Assembly: GCF_003426735.1 (NCBI RefSeq)
Contig: NZ_QVON01000007.1
Coordinates: forward strand, 186,001-250,000
Reading direction: 5' to 3'
Origin: Arenibacter sp. P308M17
Lineage (GTDB): Bacteria > Bacteroidota > Bacteroidia > Flavobacteriales > Flavobacteriaceae
DNA: 64,000 nucleotides
Positions 24,122 to 33,991 of this stretch are shown here, piece after piece. Each line of letters starts with the position of its first letter. Within the stretch, counting starts at the first letter, position 1. The position numbers and the translations under genes were made by a program. Below the pieces are notes generated by a model. It did no database searches and was not told the origin of the DNA. It saw only the letters and a list, made by a program, of their open reading frames with translations.

Positions 24122-26965
24122 TTATTGAAAATTATTCAGGATTTCGGCCGCCTTTTTTCGTGCCCTCTCATTGGCGTCTTCCAAAACAATTTCCAAAAGG
24201 GGGATAAATTTGGGATCCTTGGTTCTTTCTATCAAGTAAAGTACTGCCAGTTTCAATTTAATATCCTTGCGCTTCAATAGGGCCAAATAACTTTCGGATT
24301 CGCTAAGGACCTTTACATTGAGGTTTTTTAAATTTTCTTCGGAAATAACACCCACTTGTACAATGGATTCGGCAACCGGAATCAATTCCTTTTTGAGTTG
24401 AACGTCCAAGATATTGTCCAAAAATTCAATGGCATGTATGCGCTGCTCCTCCTGGCCTTTTAGTATGGCATTTAATATGGGGTCCACATCCCGGGGCGGA
24501 TATTTTACTCCCAAAAATTGAAAAATCCGTTTCAATTGCCGATCCAACCTCAACTCCAACAAATGTATAAGGCCATTCCTAGCTTCGTTTTCATCCTTGG
24601 TCCCTTGATTTTCAGGATTCTTCCTGTACTGAAGTACTATTTGGGTATGAATTACGGACAGGGTGCTTTGGTACAGGTGACACTCGTCCAAGATCTTATC
24701 CACTATAAACCGGTCCCTTATCTTCAGATGGGGGTTTTTCCACTTTAGGTGTTTAAGGGCTTCAATAGCTTCTATTTTCACCGTATGTTCCATATCCCCC
24801 GTAAGTTTCATCAAGGTATTTATGGCCTTCTGTGAATTGAACTTTCCTATAACCATGACCACGAAGGCACTATCATCCGGGTCTATACTTTCCCTTCTTA
24901 ATCCCTCAAACAAAATATCAATTATGGGCTCCCCATAAAAGTAAAGGGCCTCCATGGCCGATTTTCTGGTATCCTTACCGGATAACCTGGAAACAATTAG
25001 GTCTATAAACTGCTTGTCCAAAGTCTTTGATGCCGCTAAAATAGCGGTATTTGCAATTAGAACATTATTGGAATACAAATGTGCCTTTATAACAGGGTAG
25101 CACCTTTCCACCTTGGCGTTCCCTATGGTTTCGAGAACGGCAACGATCTTGTTGGTCCTTTCCATATCCGTATTGGTCTGCGACAACTGTGAAAGGATAT
25201 TTTCAATTCTATGTTCCAAAGAGAATCGGTCCTGCATCACCCTATTATTTCGTAATTCCATAGACAGGCCAACTAGGGAGGCATTGGCAATGGTATTGTC
25301 CTCTACCGATAAATATTTATCCAAAAGTTCCACTGGGTCCTCTGGATATTTTTTCAACAAATACCGAAAGGCTGCGGTGGTCACTTGTTGATCCTCGTCG
25401 TAGATCATGGGCTCTACGACCTGATATACATTTTCCGTATTCAAAAAATATAGATTTTCAATGGCCAAAGCCCTAACCTTGGCAGAAGGGTTGTTCAACA
25501 GGGCCTTAATTGCAAAAAAGAAACGCTCATCCTTTACTTCCAATGCTTTGCTCAACATATGTAAAATCTGATTCTCGTTCCCCGTTTCGAATACCTTGAT
25601 TACCGTCTCTACAATGGATGTAACCTTTATTTCCGATTTGGCCGCCTTCCCCTTTCGTGTATGGTTATATTCCAATAAGTGTTTGAAGGAAATTATATAT
25701 TCGTTCCTTAAATGATATATAAAATACAACCAAACTAAAATAAGCCCGATAATAATTATACTTATGTAGGTAGATGATATTTCCAGACCATTTATAAAAA
25801 AAATCAGAATAAAGCCTGCCATCCCTGTAGCTATGCTATCTACGACCACATCGGTAAATGTTTTGGTCTTTTTTTTAATTTCTATCGGGATGGGTATGGA
25901 AAGAAGTTCCGTGGCGGCCTTATTTACCGACTGCTTTAAACTTCCGTCCACAATTTTAATAAATACCACTACCCAAAGCTGTGGCACGATCAATAGCATA
26001 AAAGACCCCAGCAATATGCCCGAGGGCAACCATAAAAGGGATTTACCTACACCAAAAGTACCTACTATCCGTTTGGTAAGGAACAACTGTATCAAAAGCG
26101 AAATAACGCTCAGGGTAGAAAACCAAAATCCAAAAAAAGAGGTTAATTCATCCTGATCCTTAATGAACCTAGAGGCGTAATCACTATACTGGTAATCTAC
26201 CAACTTGGCCACCAAAACACTTATACCGATAACCACTGCAATCAAGCTAAGCAATTTGGACTGCCTGATCAGCCTAAAAGGGGATTCGACCTTGGGGTTG
26301 GATCTACTGGAAACCTGGAAAGGGTTGAGCTTCAATACCTCGTTTTTCCAGATATAACGGGTAATGGACAGACAGCACATCAGTAGGGCACCGGCAACAT
26401 ACAATAAATCTTCGGAATTTAAAATATTGGTCAATAAAGAGGTTAGGTAGCCTCCAAATATTCCTCCGCCTATGGCTCCGGCACCTATAAACCCAAATAC
26501 ACGCTTGGCTTCCCGAACATTATATACCAGATTGGCCATTACCCAAAATTGGGAAGCCGTCAACAATCCAAAAATGGCCACCCAGATATAGGGTATATAC
26601 AATGCAAAACCATAGCCGAGATTAAAATTTAAGGCCATCCCAAATATTCCCAAAGAAATAACAGATCCCAACAAGGTACGGTCCACAATAATATTCAAGG
26701 GATACTTTTCCAAGGCCCTGTCATAAAAAAAAGACCCCACTACGGCCATTATTGCGGTTAAAACATACCCCAATGGCAGTGCATCTGAAGAAAGTTCGGA
26801 TAAAAAAAGGGAATTTATTGTTGGCTTTACTATTAGTAAAACCGTAATAATAAGGAATATGTTGAGTTGAAGTAGAAGCGTCTTGGTGAGTTCCTCCTCT
26901 TTTAGATCAAATGCCTTAAGGATGTAAGTTTTAAACGTTGTAATAAATGAATTAAGGTAGTTCAA
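24122..26965 (-). CDS. Membrane transporter (NTT/MFS-like) fused to HEAT repeats
   Basis: 947 residues. The first 430 residues contain about 12 hydrophobic segments, beginning LLLQLNIFLIITVLLIVKPT, with resemblance to NTP/NDP exchange (Npt1/Npt2) transporters. From about 450 to the end the protein is a regular array of 30-40-residue helix pairs typical of HEAT repeats (for example FFFAIKALLNNPSAKVRALA). The reading frame begins at TTG 26965: an in-frame TGA lies two codons upstream and the next Met is about 75 residues inside, so a TTG start is forced unless the sequence is in error. The substrate is unknown. Confidence 0.72.
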   Translation of the reverse strand: MNYLNSFITTFKTYILKAFDLKEEELTKTLLLQLNIFLIITVLLIVKPTINSLFLSELSSDALPLGYVLTAIMAVVGSFFYDRALEKYPLNIIVDRTLLGSVISLGIFGMALNFNLGYGFALYIPYIWVAIFGLLTASQFWVMANLVYNVREAKRVFGFIGAGAIGGGIFGGYLTSLLTNILNSEDLLYVAGALLMCCLSITRYIWKNEVLKLNPFQVSSRSNPKVESPFRLIRQSKLLSLIAVVIGISVLVAKLVDYQYSDYASRFIKDQDELTSFFGFWFSTLSVISLLIQLFLTKRIVGTFGVGKSLLWLPSGILLGSFMLLIVPQLWVVVFIKIVDGSLKQSVNKAATELLSIPIPIEIKKKTKTFTDVVVDSIATGMAGFILIFFINGLEISSTYISIIIIGLILVWLYFIYHLRNEYIISFKHLLEYNHTRKGKAAKSEIKVTSIVETVIKVFETGNENQILHMLSKALEVKDERFFFAIKALLNNPSAKVRALAIENLYFLNTENVYQVVEPMIYDEDQQVTTAAFRYLLKKYPEDPVELLDKYLSVEDNTIANASLVGLSMELRNNRVMQDRFSLEHRIENILSQLSQTNTDMERTNKIVAVLETIGNAKVERCYPVIKAHLYSNNVLIANTAILAASKTLDKQFIDLIVSRLSGKDTRKSAMEALYFYGEPIIDILFEGLRRESIDPDDSAFVVMVIGKFNSQKAINTLMKLTGDMEHTVKIEAIEALKHLKWKNPHLKIRDRFIVDKILDECHLYQSTLSVIHTQIVLQYRKNPENQGTKDENEARNGLIHLLELRLDRQLKRIFQFLGVKYPPRDVDPILNAILKGQEEQRIHAIEFLDNILDVQLKKELIPVAESIVQVGVISEENLKNLNVKVLSESESYLALLKRKDIKLKLAVLYLIERTKDPKFIPLLEIVLEDANERARKKAAEILNNFQ

Positions 26966-27094
26966 TTTTCATGCGTTTTAGTAATATCCAACAGCACTCT
27001 TAAATATAACCATTCCATAGAAGAAGATCAGGGCCAAAATTACTTTATTGGCAGACCGTAAACGAATAAAGAAAAGAAAATACGCTAATTGGAT

Positions 27095-28039
27095 TTAATT
27101 AACGGCAAAATGTACCTGCTCAGCCTTCAAAACCCTTTCCACTGGCCTTACCAAGTCCCGAATAATTTGCTCACCTCCTGCATCATCTATCAAGGCCACC
27201 AAAATATAGCGGCGATTGGGAGTATTACCCCATACTAAAATGGAATCCGAATGAAAGGTTCTCCAGGAGCCCGACTTTCTGTATAATCTGGCATCGGGCG
27301 CAATATGGTCCAAGGTATTCACAAATTTATGATGCAGTTCAGGATCCCCCATTATATCCAACATTTGTTTTGAACGCCCTTTATTCACTAATTTTCCATT
27401 GGCCAATAGGTAATAATATCTACATACTTGGTCCACTGTGGCAGCATGCGATAAATTCTTTAATGGTTCCCTATTGGTATCCCCACCGCTTCCATATCTT
27501 TTACCAACCCATAATCCGCCGCCATTACTTTTATCATAGAACATATATTTTGGATCGGTCATTACGGACTGAATTTTTTCATAACCCAAAAGATCGATCA
27601 TTCTGGTAGTGGCTTCGTTGTTGGATTTACTGATCATGGATCGCATATCCTTTTTTATTTCGGGAGTTTCCTTGAGTTCCCCTTTTTCAATGGCATCCAT
27701 TGAGGACAGGAGCACCGCAATTTTTGGCAAACTGGCAGCATACATCATATAATCACCGTTGATACTGGCATATTTTGCATTTTCTGGATTTGAGAGGTCT
27801 ACTATACCAACGGCCATCTTATTCTTCTTCATCAAAGATTTCCAGTTGGGATTGGACATGAGCTCCTTTTCCAAACTTTTTTGCAAGTCGCTGTCCACCA
27901 AACTTGGAAGTGGCTTTATTTTGGCATTGTCTATATTAATGGGCAAGTCTTTCTGCGCTAAAGCGAAACAAGAAGATAAAACGGCACACAATACTCCTAG
28001 CCTACGCGCCTGCAATTGAAAATAAGTTATACCCACCAT
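27095..28039 (-). CDS. Exported class A beta-lactamase-fold serine hydrolase
   Basis: 314 residues with a signal peptide (LGVLCAVLSSCFALAQ). Motifs: SLPK with Ser103/Lys106, KSNN for the second motif, and KSG in RKSGSWRT. These place it in the PF13354 beta-lactamase2 family of periplasmic serine enzymes. It is shorter than the 419-residue paralogue and oppositely oriented, 3 kb away, so the two are distinct genes rather than a recent duplication. Whether it hydrolyses beta-lactams or acts on peptidoglycan cannot be decided from sequence. Confidence 0.75.
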   Translation of the reverse strand: MVGITYFQLQARRLGVLCAVLSSCFALAQKDLPINIDNAKIKPLPSLVDSDLQKSLEKELMSNPNWKSLMKKNKMAVGIVDLSNPENAKYASINGDYMMYAASLPKIAVLLSSMDAIEKGELKETPEIKKDMRSMISKSNNEATTRMIDLLGYEKIQSVMTDPKYMFYDKSNGGGLWVGKRYGSGGDTNREPLKNLSHAATVDQVCRYYYLLANGKLVNKGRSKQMLDIMGDPELHHKFVNTLDHIAPDARLYRKSGSWRTFHSDSILVWGNTPNRRYILVALIDDAGGEQIIRDLVRPVERVLKAEQVHFAVN

Positions 28040-28522
28040 ATATATACCATAATACTGTTAGTTAAGCAACTATAATTTAAATCGCAAAAAAAGAACTACC
28101 CTCAAAAACTACCAAAGATATTCCATATCCGTATTGGATCCTTGTTAATTTTTTCCGACTTCAACAAAAAAAATACTCAGATAATATAACGCTAATTTTA
28201 GCAGTATGTGATTTTTATCCTTTAAATTATTTTAGGGTTTGCGAAAAATAAAATCCAACCCCCAACAGAAAAATTATCATTCCATCATTTACTTCCTTTA
28301 CTTACACTGAAAGCGGATAAAAAGATTATAAGTGAACAACCTCTGGCAAGCCCGCCTGAACGGATACGGGCAGGCCCGTCTGACTAAGGCAGGCAAGCGT
28401 CGGAGCAGCTGCCTGCCGCAGGCAGGTTTAAATCTCACTTAGTGCGTAAAGGCAGATAGTAGTAATATTTAATTATTACGGTTTAATTGCAAATTGTTAT
28501 TTTTGGAACAAATTAGAAATAC
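28040..28522. repeat. Intergenic region with GC-rich palindromic repeats
   Basis: No gene is visible. AT-rich sequence precedes a GC-rich block at about 28345-28426 made of repeated AGGC/GCCTG motifs; its end is an inverted repeat with arms CTGCCTGC (28409-28416) and GCAGGCAG (28418-28425) around one base. It resembles the GC-rich blocks near 2860-2915 and 54600-54640. The udk promoter candidate lies at the right edge. Confidence 0.6.
28498..28505 (+). promoter_or_regulatory. -7 promoter element (TATTTTTG) for udk operon
   Basis: TATTTTTG matches TAnnTTTG; TTA, one base from TTG, lies at 28476-28478 with the standard 19-base gap. The predicted start of transcription is about 10 bases before ATG 28523. 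Confidence 0.5.
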
Positions 28523-29131
28523 ATGTTGGTTATTGGGATCGCCGGTGGAACGGGTTGTGGAAAAACTACGGTGGTAAATCAAATAATAAATGAACTGCCC
28601 TTTGAGGAAGTGGGTGTTATTTCCCAGGATTCCTATTATTGTGATCTGTCCCATTTATCATATAACGAGCGTGTACAGGTAAATTTTGACCATCCCCGTG
28701 CCATAGATTTTGAATTGCTAGGCAGCCACTTACAGGATTTAAGGAGAGGAACTCCCATTCACCAACCTGTCTATTCCTTTGTTGAACACAACCGGACCAA
28801 AGATACTATTCCAACCTACCCAAGAAAGGTGATGATCGTAGAGGGTATCCTAATCCTGACCAATCCCCAGATCAGGGAGATGTTCGACATCAAAATCTTT
28901 GTACATGCCGATTCGGACGAGCGATTGATAAGGCGTTTAAAAAGGGACATCACCGAACGTGGCAGGGATTTGGACGAAGTTTTAACGCGATATAAAAACA
29001 CGCTAAAGCCCATGCACGATCAGTTTATTGAGCCTACCAAGGAATATGCGGACATTATAATTCCAAACAACAAGTACAATACGGTGGCGGTAGACATAGT
29101 AAGGACCATTATCAACCAAAAATTAAGCTAA
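28523..29131 (+). CDS. udk: Uridine kinase
   Basis: 202 residues. The Walker A motif GIAGGTGCGKTT opens the protein; SQDSYYCDLSHLS and NFDHPRAIDFELL are the substrate-binding blocks of uridine/cytidine kinases, and RRLKRDITERGRD is the lid region. It phosphorylates uridine and cytidine to UMP/CMP in pyrimidine salvage. The length is normal. It heads a four-gene run with a septum protein and both methylmalonyl-CoA mutase subunits, a gene order I associate with flavobacteria. Confidence 0.93.
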   Translation: MLVIGIAGGTGCGKTTVVNQIINELPFEEVGVISQDSYYCDLSHLSYNERVQVNFDHPRAIDFELLGSHLQDLRRGTPIHQPVYSFVEHNRTKDTIPTYPRKVMIVEGILILTNPQIREMFDIKIFVHADSDERLIRRLKRDITERGRDLDEVLTRYKNTLKPMHDQFIEPTKEYADIIIPNNKYNTVAVDIVRTIINQKLS

Positions 29132-29137
29132 TCACCA

Positions 29138-29470
29138 ATGGGAATAAAAGGGTTAAGAAAGAAAAAATGGTTTGGGGTGGTCACCAATATGTATGTATTG
29201 GTGCTGACCGTTTTTGTTGTTTGGATGGTTTTTTTTGATACCAACTCCCTACTCATTCACTGGGAGCTTAAAAAACAGATCAATAATCTGGAAAAGCAAA
29301 AGGAGTTTCTTCATGAAGAAATAGCCAAGGATAAAAAAATTATAGAAAAGCTTTCGGACCCAGAGGAGTTGGAAAAGTTTGCAAGGGAGCAATATTATTT
29401 AAAAAAGAAAGGTGAAGAAATTTATTTAATTGAATATGAAGATAGTGTAAAAACCAAAAACGATGAGTAA
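29138..29470 (+). CDS. Septum formation initiator protein (FtsB/DivIC-like)
   Basis: 110 residues: a short basic N terminus, one membrane helix (about 18-36, VLVLTVFVVWMVFFD) and a periplasmic coiled coil (LKKQINNLEKQKEFLHEEIA) followed by the short conserved tail DPEELEKFAREQYYLKKKGEE typical of DivIC/FtsB. It should be a bitopic component of the divisome. It is 6 bases after udk and overlaps the next gene by 8 bases. Confidence 0.87.
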   Translation: MGIKGLRKKKWFGVVTNMYVLVLTVFVVWMVFFDTNSLLIHWELKKQINNLEKQKEFLHEEIAKDKKIIEKLSDPEELEKFAREQYYLKKKGEEIYLIEYEDSVKTKNDE

Positions 29471-30845
29471 GTCCCAGCTCTTTGACGATTTTCACGAGAT
29501 TACATCCAAAGCCTGGAAACAGAAGATCCAGTTTGAATTACAAGGGGAGGATTACAATAATACCTTGGTCTGGGAATCTCCCGAAGGCATTAAGGTAAAA
29601 CCGTTCTACAACTGCGAAGACCAAAAGGCAGACGAAATTCCCTTAAAGTCCAAAGATGATGACTGGAGCATAGCCCAGGCCATATATGCAGGGAATGCCG
29701 AAATGGCCAACAAGAAAGCCCTGGATGCCATATCGAGAGGTGCCGAATGTATTTATTTTACCATTCCTTCCTCGGGGATAGATATCCATGGACTACTTAA
29801 TGAAATCGACCTCGGCCAAACCGATATCCAATTTAACCATCAATTTCTATCCTTAGCCTTTGTAAAAACACTTTTAACGGTAACGGAAAACCATCATAGC
29901 AAGGTATTTACCAACATCGATATTATTGGTCATTTGGCCAGAAATGGCAATTGGCATTTCAACCTTGATGAAGACCATAAAATATTAGGGGAAATCCTAA
30001 ATTTAAATCACGCCCAAACCTTGGGAGTGGATGTGGCCCTCTATGGAAATGCCGGAGCCAATATGGTACAGCAATTGGCCTATGCCCTATCACAAGCCAA
30101 TGAATATTTAAATTATATTAACGATCACCATAAAGACAAGTTAAAAAGTACAACAATAACCTTTAAGGTCTCCATTGGGAGCAACTATTTCTTTGAAATA
30201 GCAAAATTAAGGGCCCTTCGGATTTTGTTCGGAACCCTGGCACGGGAATATGGGGCTATGGAGAATTGCCATATTATAGCTACTCCCACTTTGAGAAATA
30301 AAACCTTGTACGATTACAATACCAATATGCTCCGTACCGCAACGGAATGTATGTCGGCCATTTTGGGGCAGGCCGATACCATATTGAATATGCCCTATGA
30401 TGTCATTTACCATAAGGACAATGAATTTGGGGAACGTATGGCCCGAAATCAACTATTGATCTTAAAAAATGAAAGCTATTTTGACAAGGTCAACAATGCG
30501 GCCGATGGAGCTTATTATATGGAGTACTTAACCCATCAACTCTCCTCCAAGGCCTTGGAACTATTTAAACAAATTGAAGCGGGTGGCGGATTTCTGGTGC
30601 AATTGAAGGAACATCTCATTCAAAAAAAAATAAAGGAAAGCGCCGCCAAGGAACAAGAGCGTTTTAACAGACGCGATAAAATTCTGGTAGGCACCAATAA
30701 ATATGCCTCCAGATTGGATAAAATGAAGGGGAGTTTGGAACTGTACCCCTTTGTAAAAACCAATACCCGAAAAACCTTGATAGAACCCATCTTTGAAAAA
30801 AGATTGTCCGAAGAATGGGAACAGGAGCGATTGAAGACCGAATGA
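29463..30845 (+). CDS. mutA: Methylmalonyl-CoA mutase small (beta) subunit
   Basis: 460 residues related to the catalytic barrel of the large subunit but lacking a cobalamin-binding domain, as expected for the non-catalytic small chain (usual length is longer in actinobacteria, about 450-460 in Bacteroidota). Shared blocks include KVSIGSNYFFEIAKLRALR, NMLRTATECMSAILGQAD and the C-terminal DGAYYMEYLTHQL. It forms a heterodimer with the next gene product to interconvert methylmalonyl-CoA and succinyl-CoA. It starts inside the end of the divisome gene and is 78 bases from the large subunit. Confidence 0.9.
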   Translation: MSKSQLFDDFHEITSKAWKQKIQFELQGEDYNNTLVWESPEGIKVKPFYNCEDQKADEIPLKSKDDDWSIAQAIYAGNAEMANKKALDAISRGAECIYFTIPSSGIDIHGLLNEIDLGQTDIQFNHQFLSLAFVKTLLTVTENHHSKVFTNIDIIGHLARNGNWHFNLDEDHKILGEILNLNHAQTLGVDVALYGNAGANMVQQLAYALSQANEYLNYINDHHKDKLKSTTITFKVSIGSNYFFEIAKLRALRILFGTLAREYGAMENCHIIATPTLRNKTLYDYNTNMLRTATECMSAILGQADTILNMPYDVIYHKDNEFGERMARNQLLILKNESYFDKVNNAADGAYYMEYLTHQLSSKALELFKQIEAGGGFLVQLKEHLIQKKIKESAAKEQERFNRRDKILVGTNKYASRLDKMKGSLELYPFVKTNTRKTLIEPIFEKRLSEEWEQERLKTE

Positions 30846-30923
30846 AGGTGCTATGTTACCTTTTCAAAAAAATATCTACTACAAAGCAAACAAGAATAGG
30901 TTAGGATAAGACGAACAAAAGCA

Positions 30924-33098
30924 ATGCCAAGAAAAAACCTTCAACATATTCAACTCAAATCGGTACCAGAAAAGGATGATCGGAATCGGGACCCCGATTT
31001 GCCGTATGAGACCGCAGAAGGAATAACCCTGAAAAAAAACTATACCAGGGAAGATATTGAAAATTTGGAACATTTAAATTTCGCCGCGGGCATACCGCCA
31101 TTTCTAAGGGGCCCCTATTCCACCATGTACGTCAGCAGACCATGGACCATAAGACAGTACGCGGGGTTCTCGACCGCAGGGGAAAGTAATGCATTCTATA
31201 GAAGAAATCTAAAGGCGGGACAAAAAGGCCTATCCATAGCTTTTGATCTACCCACCCATAGAGGATATGACAGTAATCACCCCCGGGTGGTGGGCGATGT
31301 GGGCAAAGCCGGTGTGGCCATCGATTCTGTGGAGGATATGAAACTTCTATTTCAGGACATCCCCCTGGATAAAATATCGGTTTCCATGACCATGAACGGA
31401 GCCGTATTGCCCATAATGGCATTTTTTGTCGTGGCAGCGGAGGAACAGGGAGTTTTGCCCAAAGACCTTTCGGGAACTATCCAGAACGATATTCTAAAGG
31501 AATTTATGGTAAGGAACACCTACATTTATCCTCCCGCCCCGTCTATGCAGATCGTTGCCGATATTTTTGAATATTCCAGCAAGTTTATGCCCCATTTTAA
31601 TAGTATAAGTATATCCGGTTATCATATGCACGAGGCAGGGGCCACTGCAGATATTGAATTGGCATATACCCTGGCCGATGGACTGGAATATATTAGAACC
31701 GGTTTAAATACCGGATTGAACATTGATGATTTTGCCCCAAGATTATCCTTCTTTTGGGGAATTGGGATGAACCATTTTATGGAAATAGCCAAAATGAGGG
31801 CCGGTAGAATGCTCTGGGCCAAATTGGTTAAACAGTTTAACCCAAAAAATGAGAAGTCGCTCACCCTAAGGGCCCATTGCCAGACCAGCGGTTGGAGCCT
31901 TACCGAGCAAGACCCTTTCAACAATATTACCAGAACGACCATAGAGGCCGCCGCAGCAGTTTTTGGCGGCACACAAAGCTTACATACCAATGCCTTGGAC
32001 GAGGCCATAGCGCTCCCCACTGATTTTTCTGCGCGTATTGCCAGAAATACACAATTATATTTACAAAAGGAGACCGAAATCACTAAGACGGTAGACCCTT
32101 GGGGCGGCAGTTATTATATAGAAAAACTAACGGACGGGATTGTACAAAAGGCGTGGGCCCTTATAAGTGAAGTAGAGGAATTGGGAGGAATGACCAAGGC
32201 CATAGACGCTGGTATTCCAAAATTTAGGATCGAGGAGGCCGCTGCAAAAAAACAGGCCCGTATAGACAGTGGCAGGGACATCATAGTTGGCGTAAATAAA
32301 TTCCTGTCCAAAACAGATGATGACCTTCAAATATTGGAAGTGGACAATGAAGAGGTAAGAAATCAGCAATTGGCACGTTTACAAATCCTAAGGGCAAATA
32401 GAAACGAACATGAAGTGCAGCAAACGCTTTCCACTCTTACCAAGGTTGCCAAGGAAAGAATGAAGACCATTTCCTCCATAACCGCCGATATAAATGCCCT
32501 AGAAGAAAAAAATTTATTAGCTTTAGCTATAAAGGCCGCAAGGGCAAGGGCTACGCTGGGCGAAATCAGCATGGCTTTGGAGAATGCCTTTGGGAGGCAC
32601 AAGGCAATTATTAATTCGTTTACCGGGGTGTATTCAAAAGAAATAAAAGGAGATGACAGCTTTGGGATAGCTAGGCAAATGGCAGACAATTTTGCAGGGC
32701 AGGAAGGCCGTAGGCCAAGGATAATGATTGCCAAAATGGGGCAGGACGGTCACGACCGTGGTGCCAAAGTAGTGGCAACCGCATATGCCGATCTGGGTTT
32801 TGATGTGGATATTGGCTCCTTGTTCCAGTCTCCGGCGGAAGCGGCAAAACAAGCCGTGGAAAATGACGTCCATGTATTGGGGATCTCCTCCCTGGCAGGT
32901 GGGCATAAGACCTTGGTACCCCAGCTACTGCAGGAATTAAGGACCTATGGTCGCGAAGATATTATGGTCATTGTAGGTGGGGTAATACCCAAAAAGGATT
33001 ATGATTTTTTATACCGAGCAGGAGCCGTGGCAATATTTGGTCCCGGTACAAAAATAAGCGATACGGCCATCGAAATTCTGAAAATCCTAAACGAATAG
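30924..33098 (+). CDS. mutB: Methylmalonyl-CoA mutase large (alpha) subunit
   Basis: 724 residues. The TIM-barrel substrate domain includes [27 protein letters not shown] and [16 protein letters not shown]. The C-terminal cobalamin-binding domain has DGHDRGAKV with His610 as the lower cobalt ligand, then [12 protein letters not shown]. It performs adenosylcobalamin-dependent carbon-skeleton rearrangement between methylmalonyl-CoA and succinyl-CoA, linking propionate and odd-chain/branched-chain catabolism to the TCA cycle. Length and motifs are complete. Confidence 0.95.
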   Translation: MPRKNLQHIQLKSVPEKDDRNRDPDLPYETAEGITLKKNYTREDIENLEHLNFAAGIPPFLRGPYSTMYVSRPWTIRQYAGFSTAGESNAFYRRNLKAGQKGLSIAFDLPTHRGYDSNHPRVVGDVGKAGVAIDSVEDMKLLFQDIPLDKISVSMTMNGAVLPIMAFFVVAAEEQGVLPKDLSGTIQNDILKEFMVRNTYIYPPAPSMQIVADIFEYSSKFMPHFNSISISGYHMHEAGATADIELAYTLADGLEYIRTGLNTGLNIDDFAPRLSFFWGIGMNHFMEIAKMRAGRMLWAKLVKQFNPKNEKSLTLRAHCQTSGWSLTEQDPFNNITRTTIEAAAAVFGGTQSLHTNALDEAIALPTDFSARIARNTQLYLQKETEITKTVDPWGGSYYIEKLTDGIVQKAWALISEVEELGGMTKAIDAGIPKFRIEEAAAKKQARIDSGRDIIVGVNKFLSKTDDDLQILEVDNEEVRNQQLARLQILRANRNEHEVQQTLSTLTKVAKERMKTISSITADINALEEKNLLALAIKAARARATLGEISMALENAFGRHKAIINSFTGVYSKEIKGDDSFGIARQMADNFAGQEGRRPRIMIAKMGQDGHDRGAKVVATAYADLGFDVDIGSLFQSPAEAAKQAVENDVHVLGISSLAGGHKTLVPQLLQELRTYGREDIMVIVGGVIPKKDYDFLYRAGAVAIFGPGTKISDTAIEILKILNE

Positions 33099-33217
33099 GA
33101 TCCACTGAACTTTAACCTACTTTAACGCTAACGTCACAATTATTCACCCAGTGTTAACAAAATACATTTTATAACAACTTAAATAATCGTATTTTTACCC
33201 CCTAACTTACTATGATA

Positions 33218-33991
33218 ATGGGCAAAATAATTGCTATTGCTAATCAAAAAGGCGGTGTAGGAAAAACTACTACTTCAGTGAATTTAGCCGCCTCTTTAGG
33301 TGTATTGGAAAAAAAAGTATTACTAATAGACGCCGACCCCCAGGCAAATGCAACTTCCGGATTGGGTTTGGATGTAGATAGTATCGAATTGGGAACTTAC
33401 CAATTATTGGAACATACCAAGACCGCCGAAGAAACCATTATTAAGACCTCCTCCCCAAATGTAGATCTTATCCCGGCGCATATTGATCTTGTAGCCATCG
33501 AAATTGAATTGGTGGACAAGGACGATAGGGAATATATGTTGAAAAATGCCATTCGTGGCCTCAAGGACAAATACGACTATATTCTTATAGACTGTGCGCC
33601 CTCACTTGGACTTTTAACTTTAAACGCCCTTACTGCGGCCGATTCTGTTATGATACCTATTCAATGTGAGTATTTTGCATTGGAAGGTCTGGGCAAATTA
33701 TTGAATACCATAAAAAGTGTTCAAAAAATCCACAATCCCGAATTGGACATAGAGGGAATGGTACTTACCATGTACGATTCCAGATTACGGTTGTCCAACC
33801 AAGTAGTGGAAGAGGTTAAAAAGCACTTTTCCGAAATGGTATTCGACACTATCATACAAAGAAATGTAAGATTGAGCGAAGCCCCTAGTTATGGTGAAAG
33901 CATTATTAAATATGATGCCAGTAGTAAAGGAGCTGCCAATTATTTAAATTTGGCAAATGAAGTAGTTGTAAAAAACAAGGAGACAGTATAA
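33218..33991 (+). CDS. parA: ParA/Soj chromosome partitioning ATPase
   Basis: 257 residues from ATG 33218; ATG 33212 would add two residues, but the family starts at MGKIIAIANQKGG. The deviant Walker A NQKGGVGKTT, Walker A' IDADPQANATSG and IDCAPSLGLLT are present. It binds ATP and non-specific DNA and segregates the origin region together with ParB. Its last base overlaps the first base of the parB start (stop TAA 33989-33991, ATG 33991). No parS-like 16-mer was spotted nearby. Confidence 0.94.
   Translation: MGKIIAIANQKGGVGKTTTSVNLAASLGVLEKKVLLIDADPQANATSGLGLDVDSIELGTYQLLEHTKTAEETIIKTSSPNVDLIPAHIDLVAIEIELVDKDDREYMLKNAIRGLKDKYDYILIDCAPSLGLLTLNALTAADSVMIPIQCEYFALEGLGKLLNTIKSVQKIHNPELDIEGMVLTMYDSRLRLSNQVVEEVKKHFSEMVFDTIIQRNVRLSEAPSYGESIIKYDASSKGAANYLNLANEVVVKNKETV

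Noticed and set aside
24518-26156. Plus-strand open frames inside the transporter-HEAT gene and similar antisense frames elsewhere
   Set aside because: They are shadows of well-supported genes on the opposite strand with no independent motif.
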